From the NCBI GenBank assembly GCA_945860135.1, contig CAMAPK010000006.1:1-64000 (forward strand): 64,000 nucleotides of DNA, given 5' to 3'. Positions 18,102 through 27,398 of this stretch are shown in pieces. The notes beneath the pieces were generated by a model. It saw nothing but the letters and a program-made list of their open reading frames with translations, was not told where the DNA came from and searched no databases. The stretch is from Nitrosovibrio sp. Nv4. Its GTDB lineage: Bacteria; Pseudomonadota; Gammaproteobacteria; Burkholderiales; Nitrosomonadaceae. A program made the translations under genes and the position numbers. Position 1 is the first letter of the stretch; each line of letters opens with the position of its first letter.

Positions 18102-19871
18102 ATGCAATTCCGTACTTTTCATTTCATGCTGCTGGGATTGGCAGTGACTGCTGGCGGCAGCACTGCTGCGTTTGCCGAGACTGTCCAGAGCGGCGCGAGT
18201 ACTGCAACATCCACAGTATCGGGATCTGCGCATAAACATGAGATGCAGCCGCCAAATCAGTCGGGCGCAGATGCTCAGGCCGCACCAAAGCTGCTGAATC
18301 TCGGCTCACATACCTTCCCGGTCAGCACGCGCAACGGGCGGGCGCAGCAGTTCATCAATCAGGGACTGAACCTCTCTTACGCATTCAATCATGCCGAAGC
18401 AGGCCTTGCATTCCGGGAAGCGGCACGGTTGGACCCTGCGCTTGCCATGGCGTACTGGGGCCAGGCGCTGGTGCTTGGTCCCAACATCAACGCGCCTATG
18501 GCAGCAGAGGATGAAATACCGGCGCTGGAGCTGGTGCGCAAGGCTGCCTCGCTGGTCGCGCAGGTTACGTCACGTGAGCGCGCGCTGATTGACGCGCTGG
18601 AGAAGCGCTACACCGGGAAACCCGAGCAGCGCAAGATGAATGACCGGGCTTACGCGGATGCGATGCGGGAAGTACATCTGCGTTTTCGCAGCGATCACGA
18701 CATCGCAATGCTCTATGTCGAATCGATGATGGATCTCAACTCCTGGGGTTACTGGATGCGCGATGGCTATCCGCTCGAAAGCACAGCCGAAATAGTCACG
18801 ATCACCGAGGAGGTGCTGCAGCGCAATCCGCGACATCCGGGCGCAGCGCATCTGTATATCCACCTGGTCGAGCCGACAAGCACACCGGAGCGGGCAGAGA
18901 AGGCGGCCGATATGCTGCTTACGCTGATGCCGGCGGCGGGGCATCTGCTGCACATGCCGTCGCATATCTACCTGCGCGTGGGCCGCTATGCCGACGCAAT
19001 AAAGAGCAACCAGCTTGCGATCGCAGCCGACGAGGCGTATTTCGCGCAGCACCCTGCACCGGGACCAGGGCTGTACCCAGCAGTCTATTTCCCCCACAAC
19101 ATCCATTTTCTCTGGTTTGCTGCTACCGCGGATGGCCAAAGCCGCATGGCGCTAGAATCGGCACGCAAGCTGACCAGCACCATAGATGCACCGGTTCTGC
19201 AGGCGGTGCCGGCGACAGCGATATTCCGAGTCGTACCGTACTGGGCGCTGGCAAGATTTGGAAAATGGAATGAGATTCTCCAGGAGCCAGCGCCGCCAGC
19301 CACGAATGCATTTTTGCAGGGCGCCTGGCACTATGTGCGTGGCCTGGCGTTTGCCGCAACGCGGCAGTTGCCGCAGGCCGAGCAGGAACTGGGGGCGCTG
19401 CGCGCGATCACAAATGATGGAGCACTGGATTGGCAGTTGATGTCGCTGAACAGCGCGCGCGACGTGTTGCGCATTGGTCCTGAGGTGTTGGCTGGCGAGA
19501 TCGCGGCGGCCCGTGGACAGTTTGATGCCGCCATCGCACACCTTGACCGGGCGGTGCGACTGGAGGATGGCCTCGCTTATACGGAGCCGCCGGAATGGCA
19601 ATCCCCTGCAAGGCTGACGCTGGGTGCCATCCTGCTGGAAGCGGGGCGCGCAGCCGAAGCGGAGACGGTGTACTGGGAAGATCTGCGCAGAAATCGCCAC
19701 AGCGGCTGGACGCTACTTGGACTGTTGCAGACACTACGTGCGCAAAAGAAGGACGATCAGGCGGCATTGATCGAGGCGCGCTTCAAAAAGGCATGGGCAC
19801 GCGCGGACGTGGAACTCGACGCATCACGTTTCGGCTGTATTGCGATGCCTCGCGCAGGAATGGCACCCTAG
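18102..19871 (+). CDS. Secreted TPR-repeat protein
   Basis: A 589-residue exported protein: signal peptide to about residue 25 (ending AAFA), a low-complexity Ser/Thr/Ala-rich stretch to about 65, then helical TPR-type repeats to the end (for example AGLAFREAARLDPALAMAYWGQAL and the FDAAIAHLDRAVRLEDG segment). The ATG at 18102 is chosen over an upstream GTG because AGAGGTGAT, an almost complete anti-16S match, lies six bases before it. A conserved family of unknown function; the cysteine-poor, repeat-only make-up argues for a scaffold rather than an enzyme. Confidence 0.8.
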   Translation: MQFRTFHFMLLGLAVTAGGSTAAFAETVQSGASTATSTVSGSAHKHEMQPPNQSGADAQAAPKLLNLGSHTFPVSTRNGRAQQFINQGLNLSYAFNHAEAGLAFREAARLDPALAMAYWGQALVLGPNINAPMAAEDEIPALELVRKAASLVAQVTSRERALIDALEKRYTGKPEQRKMNDRAYADAMREVHLRFRSDHDIAMLYVESMMDLNSWGYWMRDGYPLESTAEIVTITEEVLQRNPRHPGAAHLYIHLVEPTSTPERAEKAADMLLTLMPAAGHLLHMPSHIYLRVGRYADAIKSNQLAIAADEAYFAQHPAPGPGLYPAVYFPHNIHFLWFAATADGQSRMALESARKLTSTIDAPVLQAVPATAIFRVVPYWALARFGKWNEILQEPAPPATNAFLQGAWHYVRGLAFAATRQLPQAEQELGALRAITNDGALDWQLMSLNSARDVLRIGPEVLAGEIAAARGQFDAAIAHLDRAVRLEDGLAYTEPPEWQSPARLTLGAILLEAGRAAEAETVYWEDLRRNRHSGWTLLGLLQTLRAQKKDDQAALIEARFKKAWARADVELDASRFGCIAMPRAGMAP

Positions 19872-20125
19872 CTTGAGCGCCCGCTTTGAGGAGGATCGAC
19901 CGACCGTTCAGTACCAGGAAGAGACAGTCGAGCTTCAGCTTCTAAGCCCCCATTCACTCGTACGCTACGGGTCGAGTCCCGGCTGTCATAACCCCTCCAT
20001 CCGTATGCTATAGTGAAAATAGTTACCGCGAGACCAAGGCGCAGAGAGTTAAGGAACAGGTGTAGAAGTTAGGGCGCAAAACTTTCTCCCGATAACAATG
20101 CTGAGCATAAACAAGAAAGTTAAAT

Positions 20126-20608
20126 ATGAGACTCAGACTCTTGCTGATAACAGTTGCGCTTCTAAGTGGTTGCGCCACACCGCCGCTCATTCCACCAGAG
20201 CTTCAATACGTTGCTCCGGCTGGTCAGGAAAGCTCTCTTGCAACGCTGGTTGGCTCCCATGAGAAAAGCACACTAATTGACGATTTCACGGCATATGTTT
20301 TAGCTGTTGACGGTAAACGAGTGATGTCAGGCCGGAAAGGCTGGAACACAGTTCTTCCCATACAACCAGGGCTGCGGAACATCACAGTTGCCTTTCTGCG
20401 TACTCCGTTCAACGCACAAGTAAATTTACAATTGCAGGCAGTCGCTGGCGGCAAGTATCAAGTCCAGTTTTCTACCGATGCGCAGTTTTTTGGAGCAGAC
20501 ACCTATTGTGATTTCTGGATCATAGACATCGCGACGCAAAAACCTGTGACTGGAATTAGGCGCGGAGATATCATAAACACCATTCGGCATTCCCCTCCCG
20601 TCGATTAG
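20126..20608 (+). CDS. Putative outer-membrane lipoprotein, tandem copy 1
   Basis: A 160-residue lipoprotein: a short signal ends in the lipobox LLSGC (Cys16), followed by a beta-rich domain. A conserved block YVLAVDGKRVMSG...LPIQPGLRNITVAF resembles small PEGA-like folds (ligand- or surface-exposed beta domains), but I cannot name the family firmly. No enzymatic motif is seen. It is followed 44 bases later by a close duplicate in the same orientation. Confidence 0.72.
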   Translation: MRLRLLLITVALLSGCATPPLIPPELQYVAPAGQESSLATLVGSHEKSTLIDDFTAYVLAVDGKRVMSGRKGWNTVLPIQPGLRNITVAFLRTPFNAQVNLQLQAVAGGKYQVQFSTDAQFFGADTYCDFWIIDIATQKPVTGIRRGDIINTIRHSPPVD

Positions 20609-20652
20609 TGGGATTCATGTCTCAATAATGAGAAGCAGATTCAATAAATATT

Positions 20653-21120
20653 ATGCTCAGATTTTTACTGATAACAATTGTGTTTCTAAGTGGTTGCGCC
20701 ACGCCTCCGCGCCCCATTCCGCCAGAGCTTCAATACGTTGCTCCGGCCAGTCAGGAAAGCTCGCTTGCGACACTGGTTGGTTCTCATGAGAAAAGCACAC
20801 TAATTGACGATCCCACGGCATATGTTTTAGCTGTTGACGGCAAACGTGTAATGTCAGGTCAGCAAGGCTGGAACACAGCCCTTCCAATACAGCCAGGACT
20901 GCGGAACATCACAGTTGCCTTTCAGAGTGGAGTGTTCCACACACAAGTAGATTTGCAAATGCAGGCAATCGCTGGCGGCAAGTACCAAGTCCAATTTTCC
21001 ACCGATGTGCAGTTATTTGGAGCAAACACCTATTGTGATTTCTGGATCATAGACATCGCTACGCGGAAACCTGTGTCTGGAATTGGGTGCGGAAATATAG
21101 TAAATCCGTACGAAAGGTAA
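20653..21120 (+). CDS. Putative outer-membrane lipoprotein, tandem copy 2
   Basis: A 155-residue paralogue of the preceding gene, about four-fifths identical by eye over its length, with the lipobox FLSGC at Cys15. The copies diverge mainly at three places: the lipobox-proximal linker, the segment after TVAF (exposed loop), and the C-terminal tail. Near-identity of the flanking coding blocks points to a recent tandem duplication. Confidence 0.72.
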   Translation: MLRFLLITIVFLSGCATPPRPIPPELQYVAPASQESSLATLVGSHEKSTLIDDPTAYVLAVDGKRVMSGQQGWNTALPIQPGLRNITVAFQSGVFHTQVDLQMQAIAGGKYQVQFSTDVQLFGANTYCDFWIIDIATRKPVSGIGCGNIVNPYER

Positions 21121-21235
21121 CTGATTGTTCTTGTAGTCTGGTTATTTCGAGGATTTCGGCCCGGCCTGATAGGGCAGTAGTCGGGATAGATGTTTTATTA
21201 ATCTTGTGCTGCGAGTAACTCAAAGGGGAAATAAA

Positions 21236-21751
21236 ATGATGAAACTATTTATCGTACCTTTCTTGATTGCGCTGTTTTCAACAATCCCTGCTTATGCCGC
21301 GGACAAGGCGGATGAGAAGCGGCTTGATGAAGTTGTACAGCGCGGCGCTCATGTAATGCCATTCGATCTGGAAAAAACCACACATGTTTTTTCCAAGACA
21401 GCAAAGGGAGGAGTACAGCAGGTTATCGCTAAAGACAAATCCGATACGAAGCAAATCGGTTTAATACGTGCCCATCTGTCAGAAATTTCCCGCGAATTCA
21501 GGCAAGGTGATTTTTCCAAACCAGCAAAAATTCATGGTGAAACTATGCCAGGACTGGCTGAATTGAAAACAGCCAAGGCTGGCCAGATCAAGATCGAGTA
21601 TAAAGACCTTCCTGATGGGGCGCAGATTACTTATTCCACTGAAGTACCAAAATTTAGACAGGCGATTCATCAATGGTTCGACGCTCAACTAAGTGACCAT
21701 GCACGCCATGCTGTACCAGGACATTCGCACCAACAAATGCACCCTAAGTGA
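21236..21751 (+). CDS. Conserved secreted protein, unknown function
   Basis: A 171-residue protein with a signal peptide (MMKLFIVPFLIALFSTIPAYA). The mature part carries a conserved core: HVMPFDLEKTTHVFSKT, GGVQQVIAKD, IHGETMPGLAEL and DLPDGAQITYST, and it ends in a His-rich tail. I recall proteins of this pattern being labelled aspartate carbamoyltransferase in databases; nothing here resembles that enzyme, so the label would be wrong. The ATG at 21236 has AAAGGGG six bases upstream. Confidence 0.65.
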   Translation: MMKLFIVPFLIALFSTIPAYAADKADEKRLDEVVQRGAHVMPFDLEKTTHVFSKTAKGGVQQVIAKDKSDTKQIGLIRAHLSEISREFRQGDFSKPAKIHGETMPGLAELKTAKAGQIKIEYKDLPDGAQITYSTEVPKFRQAIHQWFDAQLSDHARHAVPGHSHQQMHPK

Positions 21752-21967
21752 CTGTTGCTGACGGTTTCAATTGTGTCGATAAGCGACCAATGCAACCAGC
21801 GGAATCGTGCCGTTTCCGAAAACTTATTGATCAAATCGGAACTGCTGCAGATTAAGGCAGTCTGACGGGACACCCCAACTGGCCTGCGATGTTTCAATTC
21901 AACCCACCTACCTCTTTTTCACCACCATCACATTGCTGTAACAAACCCCGTGTATGGTTACGGCAAT

Positions 21968-22432
21968 ATGACTTTTTCGGCCACAAAGATTTTTGATCGT
22001 GCGATCAATTTGCTATTCGGGGTGCTGCTGCTATTTATCACCGTCGGGGTTGCTGCCGGTGTCGTTAATTTATTCCTGCAGCTCGGCGAACTGCTAACGA
22101 ACACCGATATCACCCGCCATTACGTGCGGCTTGTTTCCGATGTCTTGACCTTGTTTGTGCTGATCGAACTTTCTCGTTCCCTTGTTTCCCATTTTGACGA
22201 GCATCGCCTGCGCCTGACATTTATTGCCGACGCCGGCATCGTGTTCGTTCTGCGCGAAATTATGATCAAATTATTTGAGCACAAGATTGCAGCGGATGAG
22301 ATTTATGCCTTGAGCGCACTGCTGCTGGTGCTGGGCTGTCTGCGTACTGCAGCGGTACTGGTCTATCAACGCGAGAAACGGCTGTTGGCAAAGGAAACTA
22401 GGGCCAAACGGCCATTTCCGCAAATCCCGTGA
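21968..22432 (+). CDS. PsiE-like phosphate-starvation-inducible membrane protein
   Basis: A 154-residue integral membrane protein with about four hydrophobic helices (roughly 8-35, 54-75, 84-100, 112-132) and a basic cytoplasmic tail, the layout of the PsiE family. Family function is unknown apart from phosphate-starvation or stress induction in enterobacteria. ATG 21968 is preferred over a GTG at 21950. It is convergent with ppsA and shares a hairpin terminator with it. Confidence 0.72.
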   Translation: MTFSATKIFDRAINLLFGVLLLFITVGVAAGVVNLFLQLGELLTNTDITRHYVRLVSDVLTLFVLIELSRSLVSHFDEHRLRLTFIADAGIVFVLREIMIKLFEHKIAADEIYALSALLLVLGCLRTAAVLVYQREKRLLAKETRAKRPFPQIP

Positions 22433-22435
22433 ATT

Positions 22436-22452
22436 AACCGGCTATGCCGGTT
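22436..22452. terminator. Bidirectional hairpin between psiE-like gene and ppsA
   Basis: AACCGGC at 22436-22442 and GCCGGTT at 22446-22452 form a 7-bp GC-rich stem with a 3-base loop, followed by TCTTC on the plus strand. The stem overlaps the ppsA stop codon (22442-22444). It sits within 20 bases of the ends of two convergent genes and most likely terminates both. Confidence 0.65.
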
Positions 22453-24829
22453 TCTTCGCCTGCTCCGCCAGATACAGCCAGGTTTCGACCACGCTATCGG
22501 GGTTGAGCGAAAGTGTATCAATCCCTTCTTCCATCAGCCACTTCGCCAGATCGGGGTAATCCGACGGTCCCTGTCCGCAAATGCCGATATATTTGCCGGC
22601 TTTATGACACGCCTGGATGGCCAGATGCAGCAAGGCTTTCACCGCCGGATCGCGCTCGTCGAAGGACGCGGCGACCAGGCTGGAATCACGGTCCAGCCCC
22701 AGGGTCAGTTGCGTGAGATCATTCGAGCCGATGGAAAACCCATCGAAGTATTCCAGGAATTGATCCGCCAGCAGCGCATTGGACGGAATTTCACACATCA
22801 TGATCAGCCGCAGTCCGTTCTCGCCGCGTTTCAGGCCATCGTCCGCCAGCAGTTCCACCACGCGCCGGGCCTCGGTCAAGGTGCGCACAAACGGGACCAT
22901 GATTTCCACGTTGGTGAGCCCCATTTCGTCACGCACTTTTTTCAGTGCCCGGCATTCCAGCTCGAAACAGTCACGGAAATTTTCAGCCACGTAACGCGAA
23001 GCGCCGCGAAAACCCAGCATCGGATTCTCTTCCTTGGGTTCGTATCGCTGTCCGCCGATGAGGCTGGAGTATTCGTTGGACTTGAAATCCGACAGGCGCA
23101 CGATCACCGGCTTGGGGAAAAATGCCGCCCCGAGCATGGCGATGCCCTCGGTGAGTTTTTCCACGTAGAAACTCACCGGATCGCGGTAGCCGGCGCTCTG
23201 TTTTTCCACCTCACGCTGCAAGTCCGCCGGAATATTGGGGTAATCCAGCACCGCCTTGGGGTGGATGCCGATCATGCGGGCGATGATGAATTCCAGCCGC
23301 GCAAGTCCCACACCGTCATTGGGCAGGCGCTGAAAAGCAAATGCCAGTTCCGGGTTGCCCACATTCAGCGCGATCTTGACCGGCGGCTTGGGCATGGTTT
23401 CTAGCGCAAGGTCGAGCACTTCGACTTCCAGCACGCCGCGATAAACATTGCCGGTGTCGCCTTCGCTGCAGGATACCGTGACCATCTGCTCGTCGGACAA
23501 TACGCTGGTGGCATCGCCGCAGCCAACCACGGCCGGTATGCCCAGTTCGCGCGCAACAATGGCCGCATGGCAGGTACGTCCGCCGCGATTGGTGACAATG
23601 GCGGCAGCGCGCTGCATAATCGGCTCCCAGTCAGGATCGGTCATGTCGGTCACCAGCACGTCACCCTGCTGCACCCGTGACATTTCTTTTGCATCCAGGA
23701 TCAGCCGCACCGGCCCGCTGCCGATTTTCTGGCCGATGGCACGGCCCGTCGTCAATATTTCCGATCGAGTTTTCAGGCGATAGCGCCGCAATGTTTCCAC
23801 CGCCGCCTGCGTCTGTACTGTCTCCGGTCGCGCCTGCAGAATGTAGAGCTTGCCATCGGCACCGTCCTTGCCCCATTCGATATCCATCGGCCGGCGATAA
23901 TGCTGTTCAATCGCGAGCGCATGGCGCGCCAGCTCTTCCACTTCCGCATCGGTGATGGAAAAGCGCTGGCGCTCGGCTTCCTCCACCGCCAGCGTTGCCA
24001 CTGAATGGTTGGCTGCACGGCTGCTGGCGAATTGCATCTTGATGAGCTTGGAACCGAGATTGCGCCGCAAGATCGCCGGCCTGCCCTGCTGCAGCGCGGG
24101 CTTGTAAACGTAGAATTCATCAGGGTTCACCGCGCCCTGCACCACGGTTTCGCCGAGACCATAGGCAGCCGTGATGAACACCACCTGATCGAAACCGGAT
24201 TCGGTGTCGAGCGTGAATATCACGCCGGCAGCACCGATGTCGCTGCGCACCATGCGCTGCACGCCGACAGACAGCGCCACTTCGGCATGAACGAAACCGT
24301 GGTGAACGCGATAGGAAATGGCGCGGTCGTTGTAGAGCGAGGCAAACACCTGCCTGACGGCTGCCAGCAGATTGTCCAGGCCGTGGATATTGAGAAAGGT
24401 TTCCTGCTGCCCGGCGAACGAGGCGTCGGCCAGGTCTTCGGCGGTGGCCGAGGAACGCACCGCCACAGAAATATCGCCGGCTGCCTGCTGCAGCAGCTTG
24501 GCGTAAGCCGCAGCGATCTCCTGCTGCAGTCTTGGCGGCAGCGGGGTTGCCACGATCCAGCTACGGATTTGTGCGCCAGTCTCAGCCAGTGCTGCGACAT
24601 CTTTGATATCCAGCGTGGCAAGTATTTGTTCGATGCGCTGCGCCAGACCGTCCTGCGCCAGGAAATGACGGTAGGCTGCAGCGGTTGTGGCGAAACCGCC
24701 GGGAACCCTTACCCCGGCTTGAGCCAGTTGGCTGATCATCTCCCCGAGCGAAGCGTTCTTGCCGCCGACGCTGCCCACATCGGTCATGCGCAGCTCGTCC
24801 AGCCAGATCACATATCTTGCATCTTCCAT
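22442..24829 (-). CDS. ppsA: Phosphoenolpyruvate synthase
   Basis: Converts pyruvate, ATP and water to PEP, AMP and phosphate, the gluconeogenic entry needed when carbon arrives as C2/C3 units. The 795 residues show the three expected domains: N-terminal ATP-grasp (about 1-340), the phosphohistidine swivel domain with [14 protein letters not shown] (His near 421), and the C-terminal PEP-binding barrel with MCEIPSN and [16 protein letters not shown]. Full length for the family. The ATG is preceded by AGGAACGGGA. No ppsR-type regulatory kinase gene is adjacent. Confidence 0.96.
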   Translation of the reverse strand: MEDARYVIWLDELRMTDVGSVGGKNASLGEMISQLAQAGVRVPGGFATTAAAYRHFLAQDGLAQRIEQILATLDIKDVAALAETGAQIRSWIVATPLPPRLQQEIAAAYAKLLQQAAGDISVAVRSSATAEDLADASFAGQQETFLNIHGLDNLLAAVRQVFASLYNDRAISYRVHHGFVHAEVALSVGVQRMVRSDIGAAGVIFTLDTESGFDQVVFITAAYGLGETVVQGAVNPDEFYVYKPALQQGRPAILRRNLGSKLIKMQFASSRAANHSVATLAVEEAERQRFSITDAEVEELARHALAIEQHYRRPMDIEWGKDGADGKLYILQARPETVQTQAAVETLRRYRLKTRSEILTTGRAIGQKIGSGPVRLILDAKEMSRVQQGDVLVTDMTDPDWEPIMQRAAAIVTNRGGRTCHAAIVARELGIPAVVGCGDATSVLSDEQMVTVSCSEGDTGNVYRGVLEVEVLDLALETMPKPPVKIALNVGNPELAFAFQRLPNDGVGLARLEFIIARMIGIHPKAVLDYPNIPADLQREVEKQSAGYRDPVSFYVEKLTEGIAMLGAAFFPKPVIVRLSDFKSNEYSSLIGGQRYEPKEENPMLGFRGASRYVAENFRDCFELECRALKKVRDEMGLTNVEIMVPFVRTLTEARRVVELLADDGLKRGENGLRLIMMCEIPSNALLADQFLEYFDGFSIGSNDLTQLTLGLDRDSSLVAASFDERDPAVKALLHLAIQACHKAGKYIGICGQGPSDYPDLAKWLMEEGIDTLSLNPDSVVETWLYLAEQAKKPA

Positions 24830-24854
24830 TCCCGTTCCTGCTCCTGTCAGCGCT

Positions 24855-24956
24855 GTAGGCTGGGGTGAGGCACGAACCCCAGCAACATGTGTAATCTCGA
24901 AATGCTGGGGTTCGCAAGCTCACCCCAGCCTACGGTACTCACCCCAACCTACGGTA
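24855..24956. repeat. REP-like inverted repeat with a 19-bp tandem direct repeat
   Basis: GTAGGCTGGGGTGAG (24855-24869) pairs with CTCACCCCAGCCTAC (24919-24933), and CGAACCCCAGCA pairs with TGCTGGGGTTCG inside, giving a long two-part hairpin. Its right arm is repeated: 24919-24937 and 24938-24956 are 19-bp direct repeats with one mismatch. It lies between the divergent ppsA and msrA genes, about 25 bases upstream of the ppsA start. Confidence 0.75.
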
Positions 24957-25055
24957 CTGCGTATATCAGAGTACGGTTGTGTTATCCATCAAAACACGAT
25001 ATTTTGATTGTAGCTGAACATCTTCGTAAGGAACCGCTGATGCGGAACATTCAAT

Positions 25056-25661
25056 ATGAAAACATCCGGCAAACTTCTGCTCGTCTGCGCTGCGTTGCTT
25101 GCTGCCACGACCTTTATCCTGCCCATCGGAGCCACGACCATGACTGATCAAGGCAAACAACAAACCGCTTATCTTGCGGGCGGCTGCTTCTGGGGGATGG
25201 AAGAGCTGGTGCGGGAAATGCCCGGGGTGCTGCAGACCGAAGTCGGCTACAGCGGCGGCAACACGCCGAATGCACGCTATGAGCAGGTGAGTAGCGGGAA
25301 GACCGGCCACGCCGAATCGCTGAAAGTGGTGTTCGATCCGCAGCGGCTCAGCTACCGGCATCTCCTGTTCGAATTCTTCCGCATGCACAATCCGACCACG
25401 CGCAACCAGCAAGGCAATGATGTCGGCACGCAATACCGCTCAGCAATTTTTTATGTCAATGAAGAACAGAAACGCGTTGCCGCTGAGGTTATCAGAACGG
25501 TGGATGCCTCCGGCCAGTGGAAAGCCAGGGTCGTCACCGAAATGGTGCCGTTCAAGGAATTCTTCCGCGCCGAGGAATACCACCAAAAGTATCTGGTCAA
25601 GAATCGCGGCGGCTATACCTGTCATTACATGCGGGGGTTTGATCTGGGGGAAACCAAATAA
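25056..25661 (+). CDS. msrA: Peptide-methionine (S)-S-oxide reductase MsrA, exported form
   Basis: Reduces methionine-S-sulfoxide in oxidised proteins. The 201-residue product has the catalytic motif GGCFWG at 42-47 (Cys44), the YSGG segment and C-terminal RGGYTCHYMRG, which supplies a resolving-type cysteine. Unlike cytoplasmic MsrA it begins with a hydrophobic export signal (about residues 5-27), so it should act in the periplasm. A second in-frame Met at residue 29 could give a cytoplasmic form. MsrB is not adjacent. Confidence 0.92.
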   Translation: MKTSGKLLLVCAALLAATTFILPIGATTMTDQGKQQTAYLAGGCFWGMEELVREMPGVLQTEVGYSGGNTPNARYEQVSSGKTGHAESLKVVFDPQRLSYRHLLFEFFRMHNPTTRNQQGNDVGTQYRSAIFYVNEEQKRVAAEVIRTVDASGQWKARVVTEMVPFKEFFRAEEYHQKYLVKNRGGYTCHYMRGFDLGETK

Positions 25662-25801
25662 TTCCAATTCCATTTCATCAGTGACACTTCGTTGATATCC
25701 TTACTCTCGCCTTGCCGTACTACTGTACTGTCTGCGGCGTTCGTTCGTCATCGCCTCGTTTCACTTTCGAACTGGAACTGGAATAACCCGGGTAACGCCG
25801 C

Positions 25802-26065
25802 TTATTCGCGTGCGGCACAGCGCCGCGTCAAGTATTCGACCGCGCTGTTTAATGTCAGAAGTTCGGCATAATCCTTCTCGGGAATATCGATGCCGAGAGT
25901 TTCATGCAGGCGGATGATGAAGTTGAGAAAATCAAACGAGTCGATGTCGATCTGCTCGCGCAACGGCCGCTCCGGCGCAATCATGGCCGGCTCCACCTCG
26001 GGCGCAATAGCGCCCAGCGCATCAAAGATGATGTCCCTGATTTGCTCACGATTGTATGAAGTCAT
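25802..26065 (-). CDS. Acyl carrier protein linked to a 2-oxoacid dehydrogenase operon
   Basis: An 87-residue acidic ACP-type protein. Ser43 in IDIDSFDFLNF is the expected phosphopantetheine site, and the surrounding four-helix pattern is standard. The start at 26065 overlaps the E2 stop codon in an ATGA arrangement, so it is translationally coupled to the E2 acyltransferase. It is not next to fab genes and is therefore a specialised carrier. The obvious inference is that it accepts an acyl group from the lipoyl arm of E2 or from the ligase encoded first in the operon. Confidence 0.85.
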   Translation of the reverse strand: MTSYNREQIRDIIFDALGAIAPEVEPAMIAPERPLREQIDIDSFDFLNFIIRLHETLGIDIPEKDYAELLTLNSAVEYLTRRCAARE

Positions 26066-27252
26066 CGCAATTTCTCCGGTTGCTGCAGCAGCCGGTCGAG
26101 CGCAGCCAGAAACAGGCCGCCGCGGTGACCGTCGCTGGCACGGTGATCGGCCGCGAGGGTAGCGGTGGCAACCTTGCGCACCACCACCGCACCGCCTTCG
26201 ACCCATGGCCGTTCGCTTATCCTGCCCAGACCGACGATCGCGACCTGCGGCGGATAGATCACGCCGAATACGCCTTCAACGCCCTGCTCGCCCAGATTGG
26301 TGAATGTCACGGTGGGATCGCTCATCTCCGAGCTGCGCAACCTGCCGCTGCGCACGCGGGTGATGAGATCGCGCAACTCAGCCATCAATTGATCGAGGCT
26401 CTTCCTGTCGGCATCGTGAATTGCGGGGGCAACCAGGCCGCCACCGCGCATCGCAATTGCCATGCCGAGGTGCACTGCCGCTGACGGCCGCGCTGCACCG
26501 TCGCTCCAGAAGCCGTTGAGTTCGGGCACTTCGCGCAGCGCGAGTGCCACCGCTTTCATGAACGGTACCACCGGCAATAGTCGTTCCGTGACGCTGCGTT
26601 TGAGATTTTCCGTTTCGAGCCAACTGCTGACGGCAGTCACATCAATATCGGTGGCCAGATAGTAATGCGGAATCTCGCGCTTCGAGCGCGACATCGCCGC
26701 TGCAATCGCCATGCGCATCTGCGCATGCCAATCCGGCGCTGCAGCTTTGGCAACGGTCGGTATCGGCGTTTTTGCCTGGGCGGCACGCTCGACATCGGCC
26801 CGCGAGATCACTGCGCCCGGCTCCGCTGCTTGCACCGCTGCGATATCGACACCCAGTTCTTCGGCAAGTTTACGCGCTGCAGGCGCCACCCGCTGGCGGG
26901 CTGACACCACTGTCGCTGCCGCGCGTGGCGGGGCGGCAGCAACGATGGCGGGCGCTGTTGCCGCCTGCGGAGTTGCTGCCGCTGCGGGCGTCTCGGGTAC
27001 TGTAGCCGCTGCCTCACCCGCGGTGCGCAGCAGTGCAAGGAGTTCGCCCACCGGCACTTTCCTGCCCGTCTCCACCACCAGTTTATCGACCGTTCCGGCT
27101 TCCCAGATTTCCACGTCGACGGCGCCCTTCTGGGTTTCGACCACCGCGACCACCTGTCCGCGCTGCACTTCATCGCCGGGTTTGATCAGCCATTCAACCA
27201 GCGTGCCCGCTTCCATGTCAGCCCCGAGCGAGGGCATGCGAAATTCATACAT
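26062..27252 (-). CDS. Dihydrolipoamide acyltransferase (E2) of a 2-oxoacid dehydrogenase complex
   Basis: E2 core enzyme that moves acyl groups from lipoate to an acceptor. The 396 residues comprise one lipoyl domain (1-76; lipoylated Lys42 in ETQKGA), an Ala/Pro-rich linker, a peripheral-subunit-binding domain (about 125-165), a second linker and the catalytic domain with the HRASDG active-site motif near the end. The ATG at 27252 is chosen because AGAGGT lies eight bases upstream; that ribosome binding site lies inside the inverted repeat at 27255-27391. No E3 (lipoamide dehydrogenase) gene is nearby. Confidence 0.92.
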   Translation of the reverse strand: MYEFRMPSLGADMEAGTLVEWLIKPGDEVQRGQVVAVVETQKGAVDVEIWEAGTVDKLVVETGRKVPVGELLALLRTAGEAAATVPETPAAAATPQAATAPAIVAAAPPRAAATVVSARQRVAPAARKLAEELGVDIAAVQAAEPGAVISRADVERAAQAKTPIPTVAKAAAPDWHAQMRMAIAAAMSRSKREIPHYYLATDIDVTAVSSWLETENLKRSVTERLLPVVPFMKAVALALREVPELNGFWSDGAARPSAAVHLGMAIAMRGGGLVAPAIHDADRKSLDQLMAELRDLITRVRSGRLRSSEMSDPTVTFTNLGEQGVEGVFGVIYPPQVAIVGLGRISERPWVEGGAVVVRKVATATLAADHRASDGHRGGLFLAALDRLLQQPEKLR

Positions 27253-27254
27253 AA

Positions 27255-27391
27255 GTACCTCTAAAAATTCAGATTTCGTCACAATACTTTGTTGCTCACA
27301 AAAAATGTTTCCTTACATATTGATCATATGCTGCGTCTACATTTTTTGCTCCCGCCTCGTCTTGTTTAGAACTTTGAATTTTTAGAGGTAC
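27255..27391. mobile_element. 137-bp AT-rich element with perfect 16-bp terminal inverted repeats
   Basis: GTACCTCTAAAAATTC at 27255-27270 and its exact reverse complement at 27376-27391 bracket 105 AT-rich bases. Inside is a second inverted pair, AAAAAATGT and ACATTTTTT. It fills almost the whole space between the E1 beta stop (27399) and the E2 start (27252), while other junctions in this operon overlap by four bases. It encodes no protein. It is either a MITE-like insertion or a structured intergenic element controlling E2/ACP expression; the terminal repeat supplies the E2 ribosome binding site. Confidence 0.6.
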
Positions 27392-27398
27392 CCACATA

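Noticed and set aside
19968-19982. T-arm-like sequence CGGGTCGAGTCCCGG
   Set aside because: It resembles a tRNA T-arm one base short, but I could not build acceptor, D or anticodon arms around it, nor a CCA end.
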